Translations under genes and position numbers: made by a program
Assembly: GCA_021464245.1 (NCBI GenBank)
Contig: JADCRB010000054.1
Location: 614,291-678,290, forward strand
Length of the DNA: 64,000 bases
Source: Carallia brachiata
Taxonomy: Eukaryota; Streptophyta; Magnoliopsida; Malpighiales; Rhizophoraceae
Direction of reading: 5' to 3'
In this document: positions 35,608 through 47,352 of the stretch, in pieces
Layout: the number at the start of each line of letters is the position of its first letter
How positions within the stretch are numbered: position 1 is the first letter of the stretch
The notes under the pieces: model-generated
The model's input: the letters and a program-made list of their open reading frames with translations, nothing else
Told to the model about the DNA's origin: nothing
The model's database searches: none

Positions 35608-37456
35608 ATGACGAGTTGGGCGGCGGTTTGTTGCAGTAAACCAGTCATTATTGTGGCCAATTCCAAATCCAAATCATCGATTATTGAAGATATGGCTTCT
35701 TCCAATTTTCTTAATAATAATAGTATGTCGACGACGACTTCCAAGAGTGTTCAAATGGGTTGCTACTGGTTTGGCAGCTCCAACAGTAACACGGCTTCTA
35801 CTGCTACTACTAGTGCTACCACTTCTAGGGCTTGTAGGGTTAGGGCTTCTGCGGTAGTGGATTCATTTGAGAGCTCCTCCAATTTCGTCAAGCGCATGGA
35901 ACAAGCCTGGTTAATTTCTCAGGTAAACCCCTCCGCCCCCCATTCATTCATTTCCAATTTTTTCAATCCTTTTATTTTATTATTTTTTAAAAAAGATTTG
36001 GGTATACAATTTTAGGTGTTTTGATTTTGGGGAGTTAGGTTACGCCGATATTCTGGGTGGTCGTTAACTGGGCATTTTTGTTTTGTTTGAGGAGGACATG
36101 AGATGGGAGAACTGAGCTATTTTGACCTTATGTACCGATCAGATGAACGTAAATTTTCGTTATTCACCCTTGTGCCAACATTGTTGCATTCAGCTCTTTT
36201 ATCTTATATGCTGGCTTTATGAGTATATATATAGTCTTCTGGGCGTAATTGTCTTGGCAGTCTTTAGATGTTTCAATTCCAATGATTAATAACTTGTTTG
36301 TTTAGTGTTTCTGTGGCGTTTTGACACCAATTGCATTATGAACCTTCATATTAGTCTAATCTCTGCAATCTCATAATCTTATCTGGCTGTGAAGCAGGCG
36401 GCTTTTGCAAGTTAACAGCGGATCTTAGGTGGTTTTACAAATCACCTTTGCTTTATTAATCCTTATAGTGTGGCATGCTTTGTCGCCCTTATTATTTATT
36501 TCTAAGCTACTGGAGTTTGGCTGTGTTGCTCATTGTATATGTTTTAGCTCCTGTTGGTCATCTGTGGACCTCGGCTGTCTTATTTGTGGAAAATTAATCC
36601 TTTTATTTGTTTGTCTGACCGGTATTTTCTGAAATTTGAATCGGTAACGTAGAATTTGGTTCCTTTTATTGTTGAATTTGGTATGATGATTAGATGGATG
36701 AACGACCTTTCAATTTTCCCATTATGGAAACCTTCTCTAGAATCCTCCTCTTCCCACTTGGTATAATTTGTTGAAGTTAGTATTTGAGAGAGTGTAAATA
36801 GATCATAAGAAGACGAAGTATGAAATAACTCAGTGCAACCTTCTGCTTTTTATTGGATAACTGGGGTGTTTGTGCTGTACATTATGTGGGAAATAATTTC
36901 ATGTGAAACAGTAAAACCGACTGTAACTAGTTATTGATGAGAATCTATTTCAGTAAGCCCATATGAATAGAACAGGGTAACCTATTGTGTGATGCTAATT
37001 GCGGCTTTATCTGCACCAAAGTGCTTGCTTTATCATGGGGTGATTAAGATGAATGAAATGTCTGATAATATTGGTTCCTACAGCAACCAAGGCCAATTGC
37101 ATGCTCTTCTTGTAACTCGAAGGGTCACGTTGAATGTAAATGGTGTGGGGGCACTGGCTTTTTCATCCTTGGGGATAACATGCTCTGCCAAGTCCCTTCG
37201 AGGAACACCAGCTGCATCATTTGTGGTGGAAAGGTATGCTAAAACTTATGGGGTCTTCCTTGTTAATTATTTTTCTTGATTTGTGAATTCTGTTAGAATG
37301 TTGGTCCTTATTCGTTAGTTATTGGCTGATGCCAAAAAATAAAAATAACCAGATTTTTTCTTTAACTTTATATTGCAGGGGTCAATGCGCTGCTGTGATT
37401 GTAAAGGAACAGGCTTTCGTGCCAAGTGGTTGGGAGAGCCTCCTATGTCTAAGTAG
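35608..37456 (+). CDS. BSD2: BSD2, DnaJ-type zinc-finger Rubisco assembly chaperone
   Basis: BSD2 is a small plastid protein that stabilises folded Rubisco large subunits during holoenzyme assembly. Three exons, 35608..35922, 37084..37233 and 37379..37456, join in frame to 180 residues. Residues 1 to about 80 are Ser/Thr-rich and nearly free of acidic residues after residue 30, as in a chloroplast transit peptide. The mature part starts near FVKRMEQAWLISQ. The zinc-finger domain has four CxxC repeats: CSSCNSKG, CKWCGGTG, CIICGGKG and CCDCKGTG, with GFFILGDNMLCQVPSRNTS between pairs. It ends GFRAKWLGEPPMSK. There is no J-domain, as expected. The first intron is long (about 1.16 kb). The gene looks intact. 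Confidence 0.92.
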
Positions 37457-38250
37457 TAAATTTTTATCTGCAACACTTTTTCCTACATGATCGAACCATC
37501 GTTTCTTCATGCCTGATTTCTTCATTTCCACGGTGGAGTTAGTGGTTAACCGATTTATGTTATAGCCTCGTTAACGTCATTGTAAAATTCATACATGTAT
37601 TCTCCAATGGCTAATTAAAAAATGAATTTATTTTAGAAAAAACGCATTATCCATGGTAGTAGTGGGCAATTTTTCTTCTCTTTTTAAAAAAAAAAAAAAA
37701 AAAACAAATTAGCAGAAAACCTAACTTATAAAGAGTCGTAGTACAGGTCCTGTGTGTACTGTCTAACTTATGATAATACACATATTAGCAGAAAACTGAC
37801 TTTTCCGGTTGTACTGTCTCAAATTGGTAGGATGTATCCATTATACAGAAAAGGGAAAATAATTATAGAAAAATCTAGGTGAGCGGGCGCATGGCAGAGT
37901 CATGAGAGCAAGCAGTAAGCTCTATTAATTTCTTTTGCGCTCATTTCGTCCGCATGATTACTTCTTGCTGGCATCTCATTACCAGAATCCTCTCTTTGGA
38001 TACCCTCTTCGTCAGTTGAGGGTTGAAGATTTAATAAAAATGATGGGCATTGGCCCTGTAGAGAGATAATTCATAAGGCAGCTAAAATTACGAAAACAGA
38101 GTGCTCTGGGGCAAATTGACGTTTGCTTCTCCTTGCCAACTTGACGACAGGTCTTACTCCTAAAAACAAATGTGCCTTCAGGATTACAACAGTCCTGAGC
38201 TTTACTCAAGCCGTGAATTCTGAGTTCCTGGCACTTAAATCAGAGTTCTT
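37457..38250. other. BSD2 3' UTR and unassigned DNA
   Basis: The BSD2 3' UTR probably runs to about 37620. The rest has no gene I recognise. A frame at 38012-38209 (-) matches nothing known and sits next to a retrotransposon remnant, so it may be element-derived. Confidence 0.35.
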
Positions 38251-38770
38251 AGGTATTTAAGAGGGACAACAGAATGTGGCATCAGGTATGAAGTTGGAAG
38301 CAAAGGATGTTTACATAGTTTTATAGACTCTGATTGGGCAGGATGCAATGATGATATGAAGAGTACATCAGGATACTTGCTTCTCTCTTTGTTCTAGTGT
38401 AATAACATGGAACACGAAGAAACAAGAGACTGTGGCACAATCTACCACAGAAGCACAGTATATAGCTGCTTCAGCAGCTGTAAATTAAGCAATTTGGTTA
38501 AGAAAAGTGCTTGAACATACAGAAATTTTTTGTGATAGCAAGTCAGCTATAGCTATTGCAAAGAATCCTATCAGTCATGGATGAATAAAGCACCTAAAAG
38601 TGAAATTTCACTTTATAAGGGAAGCAGAACAAATCAATCAACCTAATCTATCGTAGTGGAGAAGATCTAGGTAGTAGATATATTCACAAAACCATCGCCA
38701 AGAGATACGATGAATCTGTTCAAATTAAGACTTGGAATTACCAACCTCAACTTCAAGGAGGAGTGTTGCA
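38251..38770 (+). pseudogene. Ty1/Copia 3' remnant (RNase H and 3' end)
   Basis: Degenerate RNase H motifs are read in shifting frames: [85 protein letters not shown] and DIFTKPSPRDTMNLFKLRLG, ending NFKEEC. Stops and frameshifts are many. The end is followed by a purine tract (AAGGAGGAG, to 38763) and TGTTG, the usual junction of polypurine tract and 3' LTR. A full LTR pair was not found. Confidence 0.85.
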
Positions 38771-39549
38771 AATTAAGTGAAGTTGAGCTTAGTAATTTGA
38801 CCCTTAAAGTAGTAGAAGAAGAAGCTGCTGGACAAGCTAAGCAGAAGCTTGAGCAGAAGCAAAACACCTGCCCCAGCATAAATAGTAAATATTAATTGGT
38901 TTTAGGTTGTGGAAACACTTGTCTCCCAATTGTAGCAGCAACATATGAAAGCCTCGTGCAAAACAATCCAGATGCCCTTTATTATTCATCGGATGATGGA
39001 CGATTTTCTTGCACTTAAAGCCTACGTGCTCCTTTTGTTGCGAGAAGCTGATGCACCACTGCATGCCAATCATTGTGCTCAGGATGTCAGGGTAGAATGA
39101 CACCGATTCTGAGCCTGGCTAACCAAGTTACTCTCACTGATCCAAATTCGTATTATTTTCCCTTCTTTGCGATGAATAATGATCAATGGAAAAGTATAAC
39201 CCAATCTAGTCAAAAGTTTCTTCCTAGATTCTTAAATAACCATCTTTGGACTTCCAACTGAAATTTGACAGAAAATGTGTTCTTTTTATAGAAGCAGAAC
39301 CCTGCAATTTACTGTATAAAATGCGATCCCTTAGAATCATATCCTGAGAGCAAATTTGGGTTTAAAATCATATCCTGAGAGTAAAATTGGGTTTTCTTTT
39401 CTTGTCTCGAACCTTTCATTTTCATTAACAACAGCATGTTTGCTCAGTAACAATAGAATACAACTTTAATACGATTAGAATACAATTTTTCAGGACCTTC
39501 TTATATATAAGCAATTGATCACTTGGCAACGGTCCATTACATAAGAATT
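38771..39549. other. Possible Copia LTR remnant and peroxidase 3' region
   Basis: The DNA after TGTTG at 38764 may be the start of a 3' LTR, but no matching TG...CA partner was seen. A direct repeat (GGGTTTAAAATCATATCCTGAG and neighbour) lies at about 39330-39395. The last 150 bases are probably peroxidase 3' UTR. Confidence 0.3.
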
Positions 39550-41217
39550 CTACCCGTTGGTCACTGAACAGGATTGCCGAATTTCCCCGCTGTCAACTGT
39601 CTTCACTCCGATGCTAGTTAGCTTGGAGAAGGACTGGCTCCAACTCTGGAAAAACAGTTCTTGATCGTTAGCAAAACCCTCTACTTGTTTCCTTGTTCTT
39701 TCGTCGTCTAAGAGAACAGAATCTGATTGGAAGAGTCCTTTGTGCGCTAGGAGGTTTCTGTAATACTGATTATCAAACGCACCGGATGTTTCAGGATCAT
39801 TTTCAACTGTTGTGGATGGGCTCGCTGTCTGCGGACATTTTTTCATCAGCTGATTTGCATAGCCACTGTCTAGTGATGAGTCAATGAGGGTAAGGTGCCC
39901 CTTGGAGTCCTCTTGGAAACGATCACTGAACGCACTGCAATGAGCTGATCCTATAGTATGAGCTCCTGAGTAGAGGCAAATAGAGTTGATATACATATGT
40001 TAGCTAATAACACTAATAGTGTAACCCTCAGTTTGGGATTTCCAAGTTTGATTGTTCTGCCCCAATGCCAAAAGGAGTTTCTAGTTGTGCACTAGGTGTT
40101 CAATTTCCTAACAAAAATTTGAAATTCACATCCAACAGCACATTTTGCCGCGATCAATTGAGAACGAAAGAGGCCTAGCTAGGCCAGCATAAATAGTAAA
40201 TGTCAATCTACCTGATAAGGTAACGAGGTCATCCACGGATAAGCCCTTAGAGGTGAAGATTTTAACCATCTCATCCATGGTGAAGCTTGTATCCACAATA
40301 TTGGGTCGAACATGTGCAGATGTGGACACCCTTCCATCCCTCCTACCGGTACGAATCTGAACCACTGGTCCCCCGGCCTGTTTTCATGTTCTTCAAGAAT
40401 GAATGGATGAATGAACAACCGATTGAAGCAATAATAATATATTAGAAAAATAAAGAAAAAAAGACCGTTTTTTTTTTTTCTTTTTTAATTTTTACAATTG
40501 CAACAGCATCTCTAGCAGCCAAGGCCACAATATCAGCACAGGAAACAGTCTGCGGACAGAAGATTTCTAGAATTCTTTTGGCTGAATCGATTACTGAAAA
40601 TCCCCCAAGAGACTTGTTTGCAGGATCACTCCGCTCAGTTACATTTCCTTGTAAGAGTACCGACGCATCGCAGCCCTGTATCCAAGATGAACACTTGGAC
40701 TTAAGCGAAGCCATAAACTCATGCTAGAAAAATTTCAATAACTATATCTGCATTAAAAAGCATGCCTAATAAATATTTGTCCAGCATTTTTTGGAGAGAG
40801 AGAATTCTCTTACTTCCTGATGCTTGCATTATCTATATTTCAACATGATATCCAGGAAATTTTCAATTTAATTCCAGTTCCAAAGAACATGCATGGATAT
40901 TTTAATTCTCAAGTCATCAGCAACATCACATATTTTTTATACGTATTTTCAATATGGCCATGATCATGAAAACGCAGGGCAGGCGTCACCTCTACGAAGC
41001 AATCGTGGAAGACCAAGCGGAGAAGCTTTCCCGGGATGGTTGGGTCAACGGAGGAAGCCGAGCGCACCGTGTTTGTAATCATAAACTCGGCAGATGGGCA
41101 TGAAGATGAGTAAAAATTGAAGGAAAGTCCGGAAGAAGAAAAAGAAACAAGAAAGAGAAAATTACACAAGAAGAGTCCTATTATTGGAACGAAAAAGAGT
41201 GTTTTCGTCTCCATCAT
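39550..41217 (-). CDS. Class III peroxidase, secreted
   Basis: Secreted haem peroxidase acting on phenolics in the cell wall. Four minus-strand exons, 40990..41217, 40496..40675, 40212..40377, 39550..39965, give 329 residues and the classic three-intron layout. Residues 1-30 are a signal peptide; the mature protein begins near LSFNFYSSSCPSAE. Distal-site Arg67 and His71 lie in LLRLVFHDCFVEGCDASVLL. The proximal haem ligand is His194 in VTLSGAHTIGSAHC. Cysteines at 40, 73, 78, 116 and 122 match the conserved disulphide set, with further ones in the last exon (HC, KKC, QSC). FDNQYYRNLLAHKGLFQSD and TSIGVKT..GEIRQSC are typical of the C-terminal half. The start could be either of two adjacent ATGs. 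My nearest remembered relatives are Arabidopsis PER46 and PER18. The gene looks intact. Confidence 0.94.
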
Positions 41218-41438
41218 GATATATGATTTATGAGGATTATACGAGGATTTTAGGTGTGTCGGCTGTCGATCGGCATTCTGTCGTGGGCGAATGCCAGTGC
41301 TTGCTAGCAGCTAGAGTACTTGCTACTTCAATCAAAATTATTTCTACATCAAGAAGAGGGGAGGCCAAGTGGTGTCTGACTACATTCAAAGCTGCATTTA
41401 AAGGCGGGGTTGGATCATGTCAGGAGGTAGCTAGATGA

Positions 41439-42020
41439 GTTTAAAGGCATGGCGTGCCTAAAGTAAATGAAAATGGAAGTCTGGCTGCTTCAAAGTCGGA
41501 TTTCTCAGCTTCATTCGCATGCCTGATAGCTGTATAATGTGTGAATTTCTTTCCCGTTTTCGTGATTAATTCTGTTCCAATTATTTGTACATACATGGTT
41601 AGCAGCCCTCCGCGCTTCCCTGTCCGCTAATTTATTGGGTTCGGGATCATGTATATGCATTTAAAACCCCACCGGCCTTTTTCTCGTTCGAGTCCCCGCA
41701 GTCGGATTGAGGCGCGGCAGCAAAGTAATGCAGTATTGCAATTAGGCACTTTGCTTTTTTATGCGCTTAATTTTTATAATAAAAAAATAGGTAAAACAAT
41801 ATTTTTAATTTTTATTATAATAATAAAATATTTTATTGTAAAAATATAACGCTCGATTACAGTACAATTTACTTGCACGTCTCAATTTCACGCATTTATA
41901 TATATTTTTCCTTTCTCGTTTTACACACGTCTAAGGAGAAAGGGTGTGGTTTTGCACCCGGACCTCTAAAATACAATCACTTATATTTTATTTTTTTTTT
42001 GAGTAACACATATATTTTAT
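41439..42020. other. Intergenic DNA upstream of the peroxidase
   Basis: Mixed-composition sequence (41220-41700), probably including the peroxidase promoter, then AT-rich DNA. No gene or clear promoter motif was assigned. Confidence 0.35.
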
Positions 42021-42462
42021 AATGTTGTTAAAATTAGTTCGGATCGGTCGGTCCGATCGGTTCAACCGGTGACCGGCCAAAGGTTCGGGTCGGTTCATGG
42101 TCACTGTTGTCCCTTAACTCGGACCAGTCAAAACTGGTAAAAATCGGTGAAAAACTGGACCCGGTTTAAACCGGTATAAAAATTTTATAAATTATAATTT
42201 GATCCCAATATTTATTTAAATTATAATTTGAGTTTTAAATTTAATTAAAACTTTCAATTTAGTTCTAAATTTATCAAAACTTTCAATTTAATCCTTAAAA
42301 ATAAAAAAATTAATATTTAATAATCATGTATAAGTATTATTTTTTTAAATTATTTTTATACATATATATTAATAAATATCAGTTCAAATACCGGTTCGAC
42401 CGGTTGAACCTTAACCCACTAATATTTTCGGTTCGATGACTGATTCGGTTCTGACAACCTTG
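42021..42462. mobile_element. Mutator-like MITE, copy 2, inverted relative to copy 1
   Basis: Ends GTTGTTAAAATTAG and CTGATTCGGTTCTGACAAC form a diverged inverted repeat. Flanks ATATTTTAT (42012-42020) and ATATTTTAA (42463-42471) match at 8 of 9 bases. The reverse complement aligns closely with 34870-35050, for example CGAACCGAAAATATTAGTGG and CGGTATTTGAACTGATATTTA-like runs. The same family is therefore present twice within 8 kb. Confidence 0.78.
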
Positions 42463-42781
42463 ATATTTTAAGTATAACTGCCTTTTTTTGAAAAAAAAAA
42501 ACAGTATTTTTCGTTGGGTACTCTGCAGACCATACTATTTTAGGTAGCAGATCTAATTTTATCTTGTTTTACCTGAAAAGTGAAAATTGGTAATTTTTTT
42601 TTTCACTTAAAAACAAGTAAAAAAAAATATATCGGTGAGGGGAAGATTTAAAAATGAACAGAAATTTAAATTAAAAAAAAAAAAAAAGGATTAGGAGGAG
42701 CCATCGAATAGAAAAGTGAAGTGAGAACTTGAAAAGCGAAAACCCAGTTCGTTCTAGGGTTTACAAAATACCGGAGCCAAA

Positions 42782-43101
42782 ATGGCGAAGGAAGCAACGA
42801 TGCTGCGGCCGTGGTTTCTGGATTTAGTGCCGTTGATGGTGGTGATTCTAATAGCAGTCCACGTCCTCGCTTTAGTAATCTCAACACACACACTCTCTCT
42901 CTCTCTCTCTCTCTCTCTGTTTCAATCTTCTTTTCATTTAACCTTCAAAGATCTAAATTCGATCTTTTAGTTGAACGAACGAACGAAGGAATGAATGAAT
43001 CTTTGAATTTCTCTGTTAATGTGCTTTATTAGGTTTACTGGATTTACCGATTGGCTACTGACAGACAGCCGTCACAGCCCCAGAGAAGAAAGGCACATTG
43101 A
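42782..43101 (+). CDS. 53-residue single-pass membrane protein
   Basis: Two exons, 42782..42874 and 43033..43101, join in frame. The protein starts MAKEATMLRPWFLDLVPLMV, continues VILIAVHVLALVYWIYRLAT and ends in a basic tail, DRQPSQPQRRKAH. One membrane span (residues 15-36) is followed by Arg/Lys, predicting a cytosolic C-terminus. The pattern RPWFLDLVP..VV.LIA.HV.AL.YWIYRLA is one I associate with a small conserved plant family of unknown function. The intron has a (CT)n tract at 42893-42920. Confidence rests on canonical splice sites and a coherent membrane protein. Confidence 0.75.
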
Positions 43102-43245
43102 TGTTGATGAATTGTTGGTTTCTCAATTCTTAATCTCTCTTTGCTTTAAAAAAAAAAGAACAAAAAAAAAAAATCAAATTGAACCTTTGGATCATATACG
43201 CAGCCTTCTCTGTCGCTCTCCCTAACTTTTTGCGTAACTGACAAC

Positions 43246-43473
43246 ATCGCAACCACTTCCGGAACACCTCGGCTGATCGTGGAGACCGGAACCCGCGGCA
43301 AAGTCATTCGAACCAGGCAGACCGCAGTTCTCAGGACTCCGTACGAGCGGCCTACTCCTCCGGCACCCAATCCGGATTCTCCAATCCCTAATTGGCTATC
43401 GAGGCTCTCTGTATTTGACTGCAGCTCGTCCTCTCCTTCGTCTTCCCGACTGCTGATGCCGATTCCTCTCCAG
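43246..43473 (+). pseudogene. KAKU4/NUP-like first exon, start codon lost
   Basis: A 76-codon open exon ends at a CAG|GTGTCG donor. It contains GTPRLIVETGTRGKVIRTRQ, then TAVLRTPYERPTPPAPNPDS and PIPNWLSRLSV. This resembles the N-terminus of KAKU4, a plant nuclear-envelope protein, with its GGKIVRxRR..xTPYxRP..P..NPxW motif. The codon where Met is expected is ATC (43246-43248) in good plant start context (AACATCGCA for AACATGGCA), and no in-frame ATG lies upstream in the exon. No later KAKU4 exon was found downstream. It is probably a truncated duplicate or decayed gene; the family call is by eye only. Confidence 0.4.
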
Positions 43474-46400
43474 GTGTCGTTACATATCCCGATTCGTGTT
43501 TATGTATAAGACTGAAATATAGACAGAAAGTTGTAAGTTAGAATGAAATTATGTCAGTTGCATCTTTTTATGAGCTTGCGATCGATAGTCTGCCTTCAGT
43601 TATTGCATGATAATTGCAATTTATAATGAAAACAGCTGTGATTTATTTACTGTTTCAACAAGTGCTTGTTTGTGATGTTCTTATTATTTTTGATTTCTTG
43701 CTGCTGTGCTATTAGTTGCTATTGCTGTTAGCTGATCTGGCTCTTGGGTTTTTTATTTCTCGTGAAGTTCCTGTGCTGACTCAATGACATGGTTGTATTG
43801 CGAACTGATTGATCTGATTTATATGAATGTGAAACCTGCAACTTTTTTGGTAAATGAATTTAACTATGTTGATATTTAATGCGAGTCCTGATTGTGCGCC
43901 AAGAAGTTGTGATGTTGCTTTGCTGGTTTACTGTCTCCTAATTTAAGATCTTGAAAAGCAAAAATCTTGCAATAAGAGTACTAGATTTCAGACAATAATA
44001 TTGGCGAACATCATGCAAGCTTTTGGTATGCAGAAATTGATGGGATTGGAAATGTGCTATTACCATAAAAACTTGAGATTTGCTGAAGAGTTCCAAGTTT
44101 TGATTGTTTAGGTAGATTGCTAGTGTTGCAGTGGTAAGGCTGTGTGCACCCGATGCTTCTCTAGATTCCAAACCATTGTGCATGGGGAACACGCGCTTTG
44201 GTTGGATTCTTAGCCTTGGTTTTTGGCTTTAGATGTGCATATTATGATGAGATCAAACTGGATGTTACTGTCATTTGGTAGATGATTCCTTCTGTGCCTC
44301 TGATTGTGAAGTTCCACTGTTCAAGAGCTGGAGATGAAAGCTTGCATCTTTAGAGTTGGATAATGTTTCTCCTTTGGGATATGCATGCATTCTCATGTTT
44401 CTGACTCCCCATAAATTTGAGTTAATTTATATGTCTTGGAGATGAGTTTCTTATGCTGGCTTCTCGCACATTCACAAGATAACAGGTTACTGATGATTTT
44501 CATATTTGTTTGTTCACTTTGCAGGTATGGTTGGTTCTTGAATTCCAGGATCACAAATCCGGTTAGACATGCATTGTACATGATTAGCAATGCTGGGTTT
44601 ATACACATAGATGTGCTACCTATTCCTTGCCTTAGAAGTGCTGCCATGGAGAATTTTGTGGGCTTAGCTAGTTATTAGTGGGGATGTTATTTGTTCCCAA
44701 TGTTGGGACAACTGTTGACCATGTTTACTGTACTGCTTACTTTTGTTAGGTGTTTGATTATGGCATTCTTTTGAAATGCACATGTATACCAATAGATTAC
44801 CTTCAACAGGTGCTTGCTCATGATGTCCCTTGGAGATGCACATACACCGATAGCTGGAAATGTTATTGAATTATACGTCAATTGTTAGAGGGAGAAAAAG
44901 AAATGTTGCAAGGAATTAATTCTTGGTGGATATGTCAAGAAGCAACTTCGTGAGAGTCCTTTGCGGAAATTACTGTATAAAAGATGATCTCATTTTGTTT
45001 ATGTTGTGCATTTTGCGTCCATCATATAATAGGTTAGTTTGTGAAGTCATGTCACAAGGATCCAGCATTTCCCATTCCCAATTCTATCAGAAGGGCGATG
45101 TCACTCCAAATTCCTTTGTGAATTGTTATGCACTGAGTAGAAAGGAAATCATAGTATCTTATATAGCGTGAAGCCCAAATCAAGATCTAAATTCACTATA
45201 TTTTTTCCAATTTTTCACCTGATTTATTTGTGTTAATTATTTATTTATTTTTGGGTGGCCTTAAGGTGGTATGTAATGTACTTGCTGCATTGGCTTTACT
45301 TAACGGCCCATTGCGAGTATAATGGCAGCACCTCCTTAGTATATTATTATTTTAACCATTGGCAGAAACCATAAATGGTCAATCAATTTTATTTTTTCTT
45401 GAGTTTGTTTAATGCCGAGTCGCTATTAGGGACCTTAGGCTGTTAAGTGGATATGATAATTAAGTTACGTTATTCAACAATTGAAAGGAAAAAACTATAT
45501 AATATATATATAAATAATCGTAAAATAGAAATGCAAGATTTAGATCGGTGCATTGGGAAAATGTATTAATTTTTTTTTTTTAAAAAGGAAATGTATGTTG
45601 TGATAGCTTTTCTCGAATTCAAAAAACTAAGAAAGGGATCAAAATATGTTGTGTTTAGGGTTGTTCAAAAATTAATCAACTCGACTCAATTCGACCAATG
45701 CAATCCGAATCTATCAAAATTGTTAAAGTTAGAATTGGTTGCGGTTTTAAAATTTTACAACCCGTTAAGGGGGATTGGAGAGTTCAATCCGTCTAACCCG
45801 ACTTAGTCCGCTTATATAATATATATATATGTTTTGGATTTGTGGAGGTGGTGTTGGCAGTACCGTAGGATTGTCTTTCCTGGGAAAGACGTTTTCAGGC
45901 AAGAACATGATAGCCTTCATGTAGTCTCAAGTAGCCAAAAGCTATAAGTGGCCACACAAGCATGCACACACATACAAAATAAAATTCCCAAACACTCTGA
46001 TATGTATTGGATAATAGTATTCTTGGAAATAGACACGTGACACATGTTTATCCTGGTAAAGCACTTGGTGACTTGGAACCTTGGACATTCAACAGCTTGA
46101 TGTGTTTGCAACTTTACATACTACCACAAATGAATTACTTCGGCAACCACTGGTGGGGCAGTTTGGATTTCTGCTCAGTTCTTAGAAAGGGATTAAAAAA
46201 TGTCATTTATTTTATATGCAGACGTAAAAAATTATAATTTTTTTTTATTATCTTAATCCTTCTAAATTGATTTAATCTAATTCGTCAACGCGGCGGATTG
46301 GATTAGATGGATTGGATTGTATAACGGATTAGATACGAATAAAAAATTATTTAATTTATCGACGGCGAATTGAATACAGATACACCACAAATCAACTTAA

Positions 46401-46800
46401 TCTGACGCACGAACACTTCTAATTTAGTTAGATATGAAAGACAAAGTCAACCATTCTCATCGGATATTATATCCCATTGGTGATTGTTAATAAAAATTAA
46501 CGAAATTTTTACCTAAAGCAAAGGAAATTGAATTATGTAATTCGATGAGAAACAAAGATCTGCTGACTCTCTGCTGCATGTATGACGCGTGTCCCATTGC
46601 CCCTTCTGATCAAACGATCTAAGCTACGACAATTGCCATTCTGCCATTGACTGGGTCGCCCCAACCAAAAAACCACCTTCCTTTCTCATTCCCAGCTAAC
46701 TAAAACGGGCAAACGCACGCGTATTTTAATTTCGTTTTAAAATTGTTCTTTACCTTGTTGTTATCATTATTTTCTTTTCGAATTAAAAATCTGTAAAATT
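43474..46800. other. Unassigned DNA, partly transposon-like
   Basis: The stretch 43500-45180 is of mixed composition, like introns or UTR, but I recognise no exon. From about 45655 (GGGTTGTTCAAAAATTAATC) to about 46420 (GACGCACGAACACTTC) the ends look like another MITE rich in AACCCGTTA and GGATTGGAT words. It may hold a second insertion at about 45830-46240. Confidence 0.35.
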
Positions 46801-46940
46801 AACCGAATATGATCTGGTTTTTGCTTTGCATTCTGTTGGCTCCTCAACGAAACTGAAGCGGACACGAACCGAAGTTGCCCCTAGTTCTGTCTCTTTCTGT
46901 TTCTGGTCGTTCAATTCAAAGCTCTCCAAAGTCCGCTCTC

Positions 46941-46944
<4 letters not shown>

Positions 46945-46972
<28 letters not shown>

Positions 46973-47007
46973 GTTATGGCATCATCATCATCATCATCAT
47001 CATCATG
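46945..47007. repeat. (CT)n and (TCA)n microsatellites in the PP2C leader
   Basis: A (TC)n tract (about 46945-46970) and eight TCA units (about 46982-47006) lie in the presumed first 5' UTR exon. The TCA units are inside a uORF, where they encode a run of eight serines. Confidence 0.75.
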
Positions 47008-47163
47008 TGCCATTTCTCCTCCTCTCCCTTCAGGTGACTTTATTCCCTGCGAGTTTTTTTTTTTTGGTCCGGAATTGAGTTTAATTTGATGATTGAAACA
47101 ATATGAGATGCACGCAATGATTTCGATTTCTGAGTTAATGAAGTTTTGGTTTTTGCAGGCTAA
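46976..47163 (+). promoter_or_regulatory. Spliced uORF in the PP2C 5' leader
   Basis: An ATG at 46976 opens MASSSSSSSSCAISPPLPS. A donor after TTCAG (47033) and an acceptor TTTTGCAG (47158) join it to GCTAA, so the spliced uORF is 20 codons with its stop at 47161-47163. That is about 190 bases before the main ATG at 47353. Without splicing the frame would run longer. Such a uORF would be expected to reduce PP2C translation. Confidence 0.5.
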
Positions 47164-47352
47164 TTATCCAACAAATTCTTCATGAATTGGAAATTTTTCA
47201 CGCACTATTAGTCTCGGATAGTAAATTCCTTTGGTAGCTTCAGCTAAAAGCCGGATTCCTTCTTCTTCTTTTTGTTTCGTTTGTGTTGTGGCTCCTGGTT
47301 AAAGAGATATATATAAGAAGGGCGGGCAAGTGTTGAAATTTCAAGAATAATT

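Noticed and set aside
41681..41710. TTCGAGTCCCCGC resembling a tRNA T-arm
   Set aside because: No acceptor, D or anticodon stem could be formed with the upstream sequence.
43520..45180. Search for later KAKU4 exons or another gene
   Set aside because: Open frames are short, lack family motifs and show no consistent splice phases.
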